10,874 nt of DNA from Cyanobacteria bacterium UBA1221 (GTDB lineage: Bacteria > Cyanobacteriota > Vampirovibrionia > Gastranaerophilales > Gastranaerophilaceae): the NCBI GenBank assembly GCA_002309425.1, contig DBXD01000019.1:1-10874 (forward strand), in the 5' to 3' direction. Below the pieces are notes generated by a model. It did no database searches. It had not been told where the DNA came from and worked only from the letters and a program-made list of their open reading frames with translations. Positions 9,001 through 10,874 of the stretch are shown one piece after another. The translations under genes and the position numbers were made by a program. Position 1 is the first letter of the stretch, and each line of letters begins with the position of its first letter.

Positions 9001-9309
9001 GAAGTAAGTAATAAATATATAAAAGATTTGTCAGTTCAGGGTTGTATGACAGATTTTATAAATAATATTTTTGAGTACATGAAAAGTTATGCAGATATGG
9101 TCGGTGGTGAAGGGACACCTGTTTATATGTCCACAAGTTATCATAAAATAGGTGATGAAAACTTTACTAAATTTAAAAATGTCAGTGTACCCGTAACTCT
9201 TATCGGAACTTTGGCCGGAAGCAAAATTTATATGAATACATATGAGGGATATGTTCCAACCACAAGTTTATGTGACAAATTTGCATCCTTCCACGTAATA
9301 AGGGAGTAA
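1..9309 (+). CDS. Giant multidomain protein, 5' partial (SLOG-like, zinc peptidase-like, GNAT and duplicated CC modules)
   Basis: I do not recognise this as a named protein. The frame is open from base 1 and has no stop before TAA at 9307-9309, giving 3102 visible residues. The first 43 residues are a Pro/Glu-rich linker rather than a protein start, so the true N-terminus lies upstream. Residue numbers below count base 1 as the start of residue 1. Modules in order: Rossmann/SLOG-like (about 44-220), helical (about 344-709), unit A (about 710-1259), Pro-rich linker (1261-1310), coiled-coil-like helices (about 1316-1510), HELMH peptidase-like (about 1514-1715), GNAT-like (about 1781-1937), helical (about 2060-2640), unit B (about 2641-3102). 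Unit B is a diverged copy of unit A. No transmembrane anchor, LPXTG motif or secretion signal is seen. Several putative enzymatic domains strung on solenoids suggest an effector or toxin-like protein acting on other proteins; this is inference. The coding assignment is near certain, the function is not. Confidence 0.95.
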   Translation, partial: EIPVADIPEQTLPDNPSSGQESIVEVNTPEEAAAKAHEALASSRYKIATAGYSKPPEGYEDITKAFLQAFDELLGRDETAYVTSPTTDKGSIDVITSEVAGLGDGEIFYTTAKEFIDFIDSESLPEEVDAQAYSEVPKFVLPDAAAYSQATAAASNIFLATGGAAATVNDFVNAINKGNVAIILDNADLNKPAWDKSKETVGNASKYIAEQINAVIKGQPLPYPETGDFTRKFIEENLTRIDELVRVYQIDSKPESVNEAAEKAVEFIKSKTGEETTKPEQTEHSVLQLKENEPVATQKPEAKITPDLVTEEQVARARERMLEDEAIRKEREAQNPQIERLSQRELTEGNIRAKVKNNPVLKDNKWLQENIDALINICKRYPKKDIEILPKVWISVPCNSIQSRYQILDTVLSNPKLYENEKLITFMRDYGLGWIHTQKEADVVCEILNLYAQNENYYNNEVLQNDIDRLAFYSLKQGSYSVENKKDLMDLIVKGSSFKIENTKATYSDICHTILSFANDYNMNIIRQFFTEDKLLLLRKVLSSIRYPDFAEMILKDDSLPPELAYKLILHAQYKDSLKVMEDLYRNKKYTNEEKLNIVDASGDLADIDVMLSADFPREFLSDIEILRNVRANNAELAKLLGNDKTLGIPETVFPSILGNTNDENLDYAIDLCKNYKEYGIAVNDISSIIYGLNKAQCDYLKNKDRKTAYQKLMHQYNLAKESPKKYVNGEYDDVDEMKLEVQRFFVSWGSKIMLVSSIYDSEALNNLFRQRFEDVREYFDLLNEFNAKDFELLEKLSASCNADGKPFMPTQKIEFIDLIVAYKDNKLPFDKMYSMLENGKVDIGELNVDLFNGIMKNVGMSKREISKIPKEKLVSWDMKYMHLLSQECHGQNRKTFTNLLRAANLAPDFYEYIHNTKNIYGQTNEKTRAKFNELGMDYEKWIRPSKENEIHFVSKDKNTEQLTQIAAQITEDMNALMRGPVKGFLQKQFPQFVKDDKFVIPNEYLNSKAKLTELVSLFADTSEKGQLAQVWNRAQKNVNDPQKANNARTTLTILDHLNQRLSDLSNVQDGAKATKTLDLTIKMWDRYPQKDIFQGNYSTCCIGMGGANGRAMPHYVLDTAYNMIELVDNETGKTIGNALCYFITGEDGKPAFIIDNIEINNAAKPSEEAQLQIRTAIAQYADSVAKEVTGSDDVPVYMSNSYNDVPWEDLKHKEETISFLGDIDCDEIYMDLFKDENGNSWVDKGYFTSKQELYILKDSSNPLPPRPTEPPKPTGKPELDSEQSALGTERAETVTEVFPNRRPEAEDMTEPGESEEDIYSDEYYEKFEQAVNENFEKALSGVEDESFRRLFENDKTLKRLADIQAPSIMLTNQKEAIIERIEKYKDLREKIEKLDDESRKAYLLICLQKAFDSTRNDRALNFAIIDDFLNAGKKEKPSEAFLTALKSKNPEAAKELSKNIDEITDPRLREVKIELEKCDKYEDVIRECSAHPKAAETQAQYEKYLEEEVSSLNPKVAERIKTLCHQIEKDFGTRVFLPSNLKEAGVALKMVYAELANYKMRAKSAGVDANIPPVLNFMRANARYFDKDMGYYSPLENSISIDGLTINDVKHTLRHELMHAVTQTVEKDFPQGFDPLLYTDDLLGAGIEPGQVLYAMTNRREFLSVAAEGDTGKYNDYFKGILIELGFPEWALNMSNPEAAKRARTGMAALSASMLIMDKYYEQFPERRKPIEDEEDDFEIPEDVAGWMEEVGLDPEDFRFDGEDILPNKSMDEIFDIPKKNFKVEVATEEDLREIQKIDLEGFDGRYVIYDDFGEYKAELEDLEITTYAIKGEDGKVIGYYQLEPVQGGELYIHSIAVRSDLRNTKTSYAALKQMQEDITRFAKENNIEKVALDVDADIPGLVKLYKRFGFEITDESTGTDEFGEPYHDYHMEADVKKVLGEETALGDSEKIQEFVLDRMAKPTEVKPEKAAEIPEEVMRVFAESENPLSEYESWDDLLAKAPITIPMSESEADAFLKGKGVDDSNINRLKEEFGSDYCLVVKMMKFACDSVEDMFENRTAEEIVEETLEMKENPDILAESLTLMNKFNPEAITFFHSKLGISNVEDLLSIVSGKDERGNTNKQRLEKIFELSKKSGVSFGEIYNSANNYYDAEAARILGALTPEQVKAGKQIADVLGVEFDISIALAQKNISKITPELLTDFLHAKNKLTSLKIAQLSDKYDVVEYLERMKDVIAKVEEYGFDFSWYAPDGNINSKINFEDAEEIVNSANAAKSKEFIDLCSDKLKSMKPELVLSCAMEEGFLKNLHAMTNLMNAMAKIPSERVFINFEALISKCDEHEIKLITEVAQAFADAGAFPHNGGFRTILENTGNSELNFNRAAEHIRVIKEFYGVEGSLYTAKEYIENFYGSIDFSKLKENMEMLKDKGLYGKVAPNDLKWILLSGSTLTVFMITKLNNPEILRGHWWYLTDEYTTEELEAVMENLYAMVEDVNKAYNNLTPEEKLILISKLGYPVGGHLQKDKNLEPKDITINSYVDKKLRKFALKLFNDKSLDLSIETKIGIYKFVEEENISEDVAIANLKILERDILGEDNKKAILKAVDMRCKNTTPEFVEWVRTFLDSADLFKLLSMPNFSKEKLINDLYETSKILRFVNQTPQHFINGEYSDEIIDALKEVRKNGSDKEVLVSLSDSDREIVEDLNTEIENNVEKIYVDILNAISATDIETVKQLLDMRFALFREKISEINQLPVEKKKILSDLIRNGKRINKNGEPVKLTGQQKTDLINIIKIYQGTAENIDKYKIWIDTKSFVFDIDALRKDILTEILKGTMFTEEEISQLPKENMNWDLRYISLLKTTPSEDEGEFAAVIREASKGTFKSYINDPDNIYGAANAETQKKFDESGLDYQQWCTGPEEQTFSIGGRNYKIKLWNRVPQESMFDGSYTTCCTALDGSNGGSMAKYMLNTAINVVEIKDSRGQVIAMSRCYMAEIKGENVLVMENIEVSNKYIKDLSVQGCMTDFINNIFEYMKSYADMVGGEGTPVYMSTSYHKIGDENFTKFKNVSVPVTLIGTLAGSKIYMNTYEGYVPTTSLCDKFASFHVIRE
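130..660 (+). other. Rossmann-like, SLOG/LOG-type module of the giant protein
   Basis: The module opens with a hydrophobic strand and glycine (KIATAGYS, residues 46-53), followed by a helix. A later strand leads into ATGGAAATVNDF (about 160-171), then a helix and a second buried strand, VAIILDN (180-186). The pattern of strand, GG-x-x-x-T, helix, Gly and hydrophobic strand is what SLOG-superfamily proteins (LOG phosphoribohydrolases, DprA, TIR-linked sensors) use to bind nucleotides or nucleotide-derived ligands. The preceding VLPDAAAYSQATAAASN matches the helix that usually precedes the GG strand. The canonical GGxGTxxE is not intact: it reads GGAAATVND, without the catalytic Glu of LOG enzymes. 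It may therefore be a ligand sensor or a divergent hydrolase. The fold assignment is by motif shape only. Confidence 0.45.
1030..2127 (+). other. Alpha-helical solenoid-like region 1 of the giant protein
   Basis: Residues about 344-709 are almost entirely predicted amphipathic helices of 12-20 residues separated by short polar turns, with Leu/Ile/Tyr spacing typical of HEAT-, ARM- or TPR-like solenoids. I could not align the segments to a named repeat family. One recurring pattern is a helix of the type AIDLCKNYKEYGI followed by a V-x-DI-x-x-II helix (near residues 670-685). A similar helical region occurs at about 2060-2640 ahead of unit B. Such regions usually serve as binding or spacer surfaces. 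The function here is unknown. Confidence 0.5.
2131..3777 (+). other. Unit A: first copy of the duplicated WxRxPQ/TCC/NIE/PVYMS module
   Basis: This segment matches unit B (7921-9306) over its whole length. Landmarks are NGEYDD (N729), EISKIPKE followed by a WD (W877), NIYG and DYEKW (W942), WDRYPQ (W1085), NYSTCC (C1101, C1102), a CY pair (C1141), DNIEINN (N1157), VPVYMSNSY (P1196) and IYMD. The back half alternates strands and helices (MIELVDNETGKTIG, then AFIIDNIEI, then a long helix, then PVYMS). This resembles the order of beta2-beta5 in a GNAT fold, but no acetyl-CoA loop is present. It carries about 122 extra residues between W942 and W1085 that unit B lacks. The conserved Cys pair, Glu of NIE and Tyr/Ser of PVYMS are candidate functional residues. 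I know of no named family for it. Confidence 0.7.
3781..3945 (+). other. Proline-rich, acidic interdomain linker of the giant protein
   Basis: Residues 1261-1315 contain PLPPRPTEPPKPTGKP and then a Glu/Asp/Ser-rich stretch with no hydrophobic core. This is a typical flexible tether separating unit A from the following helical and peptidase block. Shorter linkers of similar composition occur at residues 1-43, about 260-340 and about 1957-1977, which supports a modular, beads-on-a-string build. Confidence 0.7.
3946..4535 (+). other. Helical, coiled-coil-like segment before the peptidase domain
   Basis: Residues about 1316-1512 are rich in Glu, Lys and Leu and appear wholly helical. The stretch at residues 1375-1402 has hydrophobic residues spaced three or four apart (EAIIERIEKYKDL and following), as in a short coiled coil. 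No catalytic motif is seen. It probably acts as a spacer or assembly surface for the peptidase-like domain that follows. Confidence 0.4.
4540..5145 (+). other. HExxH zinc metallopeptidase-like domain of the giant protein
   Basis: TLRHELMHAV contains a full HExxH zinc motif (H1616, E1617, H1620), with the two His as zinc ligands and E1617 as the general base. It sits on a helix preceded by a strand-like YYSPLENSISI (about 1592-1602), which commonly forms the edge strand of the active site in zincins. Forty-two residues after the second His comes NRREFLSVAAEGD. E1662 there is the best third-ligand candidate, making this a gluzincin-type site like those of lethal-factor-like (ATLF) toxin peptidases. 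All visible catalytic residues are present, so it could be active. Family-level assignment and substrate are unknown. Other HExxH families cannot be excluded. Confidence 0.65.
5341..5811 (+). other. GNAT acetyltransferase-like domain of the giant protein
   Basis: The domain begins with VEVATEEDLREIQKI, the usual GNAT beta1-alpha1 opening. It continues through KVIGYYQLEP (beta2-beta3), LYIHSIAVR (beta4, residues 1852-1860), a long helix, VALDVD (beta5) and LVKLYKRFGFE, the characteristic motif B (Y1907, G1911, F1912). GNAT enzymes transfer an acyl group from CoA to amines. The CoA pyrophosphate loop, normally R/QxxGxG/A, reads RNTKTS (R1864-S1869), with Lys and Ser where the glycines should be. 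CoA binding may thus be weakened or altered. The fold is confident; activity is uncertain. Confidence 0.75.
6180..7920 (+). other. Alpha-helical solenoid-like region 2 of the giant protein
   Basis: Residues about 2060-2640 form a second long array of short amphipathic helices, ahead of unit B just as region 1 precedes unit A. Base composition appears lower in GC than the 5' modules. One hydrophobic patch (WILLSGSTLTVFMI, from residue 2440) is too short and too embedded in helical repeats to be a convincing membrane span. No catalytic motif is seen, and the repeat family is not identified. Confidence 0.5.
7921..9306 (+). other. Unit B: second, C-terminal copy of the duplicated module
   Basis: This is the C-terminus of the giant protein and parallels unit A. 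Landmarks are FINGEYSD (N2662), EEISQLPKE followed by WD (W2845), NIYG and DYQQW (W2908), WNRVPQ (W2929), SYTTCC (C2945, C2946), CY (C2984), ENIEVSN (N2999), PVYMSTSY (P3040) and IYMN. Spacing is conserved. W to CC is 16 residues in both copies, CC to NIE is 56 in A and 54 in B, and NIE to PVYMS is 39 in A and 41 in B. B lacks the roughly 122-residue insertion of A, so it may be the minimal form. Identities are scattered, indicating an old duplication or independent acquisition of related modules. Confidence 0.75.
9301..9306 (+). promoter_or_regulatory. Ribosome binding site of the DUF1858 gene, inside the giant gene's 3' end
   Basis: AGGGAG is a strong Shine-Dalgarno sequence 7 bases before ATG at 9314. 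It coincides with the last two sense codons of the giant gene, directly ahead of TAA. Ribosomes finishing the giant protein would stop within reach of the next start, so translational coupling is likely. Confidence 0.8.
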
Positions 9310-9313
9310 TATA

Positions 9314-9514
9314 ATGATAAACAAGAATACTATAATATCAGAAGTAGTAAAACAAAATCCAAAGATTGCTGAAATCCTGGAAAAACATGGTATGGGTTGC
9401 GCAAAATGCAGTATTCGTTTTGAAGAAACAATAGAAGTTGGCGCAAAATGCCACAATGTCGATATGTATGAATTAATTGGCGAAATTAATCACTTATTAA
9501 AATCAGAATTTTAG
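9314..9514 (+). CDS. DUF1858-type small redox disulfide protein
   Basis: This 66-residue protein has the hallmarks of the DUF1858 / hybrid-cluster-protein-associated redox disulfide family (TIGR03980 type). It has an N-terminal helical part with ISEVVKQNPKIAEILEKHG, then GMGCAKC (C29, C32) and a Thr/Glu helix ending in CHNVD (C46). Family members are short and carry a CxxC able to form a disulfide. They are found alone or fused to redox enzymes in anaerobes, and their biochemical role is poorly known. The extra C46, where many members have an Ala- or His-containing segment, is a mild oddity. The start is fixed by ATG preceded by AGGGAG. It lies 4 bases after the giant gene's stop and converges with nrdG, whose stop is 4 bases downstream. 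It is probably cytoplasmic and co-expressed with the giant protein. Confidence 0.85.
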   Translation: MINKNTIISEVVKQNPKIAEILEKHGMGCAKCSIRFEETIEVGAKCHNVDMYELIGEINHLLKSEF

Positions 9515-9518
9515 TGAA

Positions 9519-10022
9519 TTAAACCGCAACGGGTTTTTCGTGTAATACGACCTTGCCTGTTTCAAGAGAAGGTTTTACGTCTAATACTCTCTGGTTTGTA
9601 CTTCCTACCCAATGGATATTGTTGTCTTTTAACTCATCAACAAATTCACCCTCGGCAATTACGTCTATATCAGAAATGCCATCCAAATCCTTAATTTGCT
9701 CCCACAAATATCCTGTATAGAGCCAAATGGTTTTATTGGGGAGTTCTTTACGGCATCTTTTTATAAGACGGAAAACTTCGCTTCTGTTTCCGGGGAACAA
9801 CGGGTCGCCGCCGCTAAAGGTTATTCCCGACACATAAGGTTTTGCCAAATCCTCAAATAATTCATCCTCAGCTTCTTTATCAAAAGGAATACCGCCGTTT
9901 TCATCCCAGGTTTCCGGGTTTTGGCAATTTTTGCAGTGGTGATTGCATCCCGCAACCCAAAGCACGGTTCTTATTCCGTCACCGTTCAACATATCCTCTT
10001 TTGTAATATTGTGGTAATTCAT
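9519..10022 (-). CDS. nrdG: Anaerobic ribonucleoside-triphosphate reductase-activating protein
   Basis: NrdG is a radical SAM enzyme. It uses a 4Fe-4S cluster to cleave S-adenosylmethionine and install the glycyl radical on NrdD, allowing dNTP synthesis without oxygen. The 167-residue protein begins MNYHNITKED, very like E. coli NrdG. It has the cluster motif CNHHCKNC (C26, C30, C33), the SAM-binding SGGDPL (70-75), IWLYTGY and a late GSTNQRV segment, all expected for the family (E. coli NrdG is 154 residues). The ATG at 10022 is chosen over an in-frame TTG at 10034 because GGGAG lies 5 bases before the ATG and would overlap the TTG start. It follows nrdD on the same strand after 150 bases and converges with the DUF1858 gene. 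It appears complete and active. Confidence 0.95.
   Translation of the reverse strand: MNYHNITKEDMLNGDGIRTVLWVAGCNHHCKNCQNPETWDENGGIPFDKEAEDELFEDLAKPYVSGITFSGGDPLFPGNRSEVFRLIKRCRKELPNKTIWLYTGYLWEQIKDLDGISDIDVIAEGEFVDELKDNNIHWVGSTNQRVLDVKPSLETGKVVLHEKPVAV
9521..9538 (+). terminator. Weak bidirectional terminator-like hairpin at the convergent junction
   Basis: AAACC (9521-9525) can pair with GGTTT (9532-9536) around a 6-base loop, followed by two more T on the plus strand. An alternative is a 3-bp CCG/CGG core with a bulge. It lies over the last codons of nrdG. The stem is short, so this is only a candidate for ending the giant-gene operon. No better terminator is visible in the 4-base gap between the convergent stops. 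Confidence 0.22.
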
Positions 10023-10027
10023 TGTTT

Positions 10028-10032
10028 CTCCC
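10028..10032 (-). promoter_or_regulatory. nrdG ribosome binding site
   Basis: On the minus strand GGGAG sits 5 bases upstream of ATG at 10022. It settles the start codon of nrdG against the upstream in-frame TTG at 10034, which overlaps the site itself. Confidence 0.8.
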
Positions 10033-10072
10033 AAGTTAATAAGTCATTAAGTCACTAAAATCTTAAGTTCTC
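10033..10072. repeat. Octamer tandem repeat cluster 1 (nrdG-proximal)
   Basis: Plus-strand units of 8 bases read AAGTTAAT, AAGTCATT, AAGTCACT, AAAATCTT, AAGTTCTC. The first three are close copies and the last two are degenerate. On the minus strand the units read as TTAATGAC-like octamers immediately upstream of the nrdG ribosome binding site. The cluster is in inverted orientation relative to cluster 2 at 10132-10168. Confidence 0.6.
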
Positions 10073-10094
10073 TGCAATTTACCGATTTAAAATT

Positions 10095-10124
10095 TTTATA
10101 CCAATAAATGAATTAACCTACCAA
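10095..10124 (-). promoter_or_regulatory. Candidate promoter for nrdG inside the nrdD-nrdG gap
   Basis: On the minus strand TTGGTA (10124-10119; four of six bases of TTGACA) is followed after 18 bases by TATAAA (10100-10095; five of six of TATAAT). It would place a start point in the gap and allow nrdG expression apart from nrdD. AT-rich intergenic DNA gives such matches by chance, so confidence is low. Confidence 0.3.
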
Positions 10125-10131
10125 CGATAAG

Positions 10132-10168
10132 CACTTAACGTCTTATCGTCTTATAGTCTTAACGACTT
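10132..10168. repeat. Octamer tandem repeat cluster 2 (nrdD-proximal)
   Basis: Plus-strand units of 8 bases read CACTTAAC, GTCTTATC, GTCTTATA, GTCTTAAC, and then a partial GACTT. The shared core is (G)TCTTA. The unit resembles cluster 1 read on the other strand (TTAACGAC versus TTAATGAC), so the two clusters are inverted relatives. Confidence 0.65.
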
Positions 10169-10172
10169 TTAT

Positions 10173-10874
10173 TTACATACTTACTCTGTCTTTGATTTCT
10201 TCCATCTTGTGGTCTGCAAGTCTGGAATCACCTTTGACACGAGAGTATGAAAGATACCCGTTCATACGGTCAATCTTTGTCAGGTTGCGGCTTCCGCATT
10301 TCGGACAAACATCCATATTCAATTCTTCGTGTCCGCAATCATCACAGTAAGAAAGTGAAAGGTTTACACCTTCATAAAAGCCCATATCCATTGCTCTCAA
10401 GACAAGAGTCTTTACAGCTTCGGTATTGTAGTCAAGCGGATATTTTACATATTGGATTTTTCCGCCGTTCATCAAATCCCAGAAACGTTTTTCACAATCC
10501 TGTTTTTCTATCGGTGTGATGTTTTCTGCAACGTGACAGTGGAAACTGTTTGATACATATGGTCTATCAGAAACCTTATCAACAACGCCATATTTTTTAC
10601 GGAATTGTTTTACCTGTAAACCGCAAAGGTTTTCTGCCGGTGTTCCGTATAAAGCATATAAATGACCGTCTTCTTTCTTAAATTCTGCAACCTTTTTGTT
10701 GATGTATTTCATAACATCAATTGCAAATTGTCCGTCCTCAACAAGAGATTTTCCGTTGTGGATTTCCTGCAACTCGTTTAATGCGGTAATACCGAATGAA
10801 GCGGTTGCATATTTCAGTAACGGTTTAATCTTGTCGTGGAAACCTAAGTGACCGCCATAGAAACCGCCTTCGCA
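10173..10874 (-). CDS. nrdD: Anaerobic ribonucleoside-triphosphate reductase, C-terminal part (5' end outside window)
   Basis: NrdD reduces ribonucleoside triphosphates to dNTPs in the absence of oxygen, using a glycyl radical made by NrdG. The frame is open to the window edge at 10874, giving 233 C-terminal residues of a protein usually 600-800 long. Diagnostic features are LYGTPAENLC (about 75-84 of the visible part), NSFHCHV (109-115), a zinc ribbon CDDC...CPKC (C177, C180, C190, C193) and the glycyl-radical motif RMNGYLSYSR with G206 (codon at 10257-10259), 27 residues from the end. E. coli NrdD has RVCGYLG at the matching place. The catalytic Cys lies roughly 290 residues before the radical Gly in characterised enzymes, so it should be upstream of the window. 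The gene precedes nrdG on the same strand. Confidence 0.96.
   Translation of the reverse strand, partial: CEGGFYGGHLGFHDKIKPLLKYATASFGITALNELQEIHNGKSLVEDGQFAIDVMKYINKKVAEFKKEDGHLYALYGTPAENLCGLQVKQFRKKYGVVDKVSDRPYVSNSFHCHVAENITPIEKQDCEKRFWDLMNGGKIQYVKYPLDYNTEAVKTLVLRAMDMGFYEGVNLSLSYCDDCGHEELNMDVCPKCGSRNLTKIDRMNGYLSYSRVKGDSRLADHKMEEIKDRVSM

Larger units (their letters stand above)
10041..10168 (-). repeat. Long-range inverted repeat bracketing the nrdD-nrdG intercistronic region
   Basis: Plus-strand AAGTCATTAAG (10041-10051) and CTTAACGACTT (10158-10168) are inverted copies with one mismatch in 11. In minus-strand RNA the mismatch becomes a G-U pair, so all 11 positions can pair, closing a 106-base loop between the nrdD stop and the nrdG ribosome binding site. 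A nested 7-bp inverted repeat, CGATAAG (10125-10131) with CTTATCG (10142-10148), forms a smaller hairpin with a 10-base loop. There is no T-run, so it is not a standard terminator. It could protect or separate the two messages. Confidence 0.5.

Noticed and set aside
10032..10034. TTG at 10034 as the start of nrdG
   Set aside because: It overlaps the GGGAG ribosome binding site, and the protein from ATG 10022 matches the known NrdG N-terminus (MNYH).
10125..10148. CGATAAG/CTTATCG hairpin as a rho-independent terminator of nrdD
   Set aside because: The stem is AT-rich, the loop is 10 bases, and no T-run follows on the minus strand. It is better explained as part of the octamer repeat cluster.
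10023..10172. NrdR repressor boxes upstream of nrdG
   Set aside because: No pair of 16-base palindromic NrdR-type boxes could be found in the gap. The true operon promoter lies upstream of nrdD, outside the window.
10247..10519. 90-codon plus-strand open frame opposite nrdD
   Set aside because: It is antisense to the glycyl-radical and zinc-ribbon coding region of nrdD, whose reading frame is unambiguous.

Overview
The window looks like chromosomal DNA from a low-GC, anaerobic bacterium. Anaerobic life is supported by a class III (oxygen-sensitive) ribonucleotide reductase pair, nrdD-nrdG, on the minus strand. A small redox-disulfide protein of a family common in anaerobes points the same way. 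The lineage cannot be fixed from the sequence. A gut or host-associated lineage with giant mosaic proteins (for example Gastranaerophilales, Elusimicrobiota or a clostridium) would fit, but that is only a guess.

Positions 1-9309 are one uninterrupted plus-strand reading frame. It is already open at base 1, so the N-terminus lies outside the window. The visible part is 3102 residues. It reads as a mosaic of folded modules joined by Pro/Glu/Lys-rich linkers. In order these are: a Rossmann-like module resembling the SLOG/LOG nucleotide-binding superfamily; an alpha-helical solenoid-like stretch; a module here called unit A (conserved WxRxPQ, TCC, NIE and PVYMS motifs); a proline-rich linker; a helical, partly coiled-coil segment; a HELMH zinc-peptidase-like domain; a GNAT acetyltransferase-like domain with a degenerate CoA loop; a second long helical stretch; and unit B, a diverged second copy of unit A that ends the protein. 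This combination resembles a multi-effector or toxin-type protein acting on another cell or host, but no secretion signal or target is visible here.

Positions 9314-9514 encode a 66-residue DUF1858-type CxxC protein. It starts 4 bases after the giant gene's stop codon, with its ribosome binding site inside the giant gene's last codons, so the two are almost certainly co-transcribed.

Positions 9519-10874 are on the opposite strand and converge with the giant gene. They hold nrdG (activase) and the C-terminal third of nrdD (reductase, cut by the window edge). The 150-base nrdD-nrdG gap contains two clusters of an 8-base tandem repeat. The clusters are inverted relative to each other and can pair across the gap in the nrdD-nrdG mRNA. 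No RNA gene, CRISPR array, insertion sequence or phage gene is visible.
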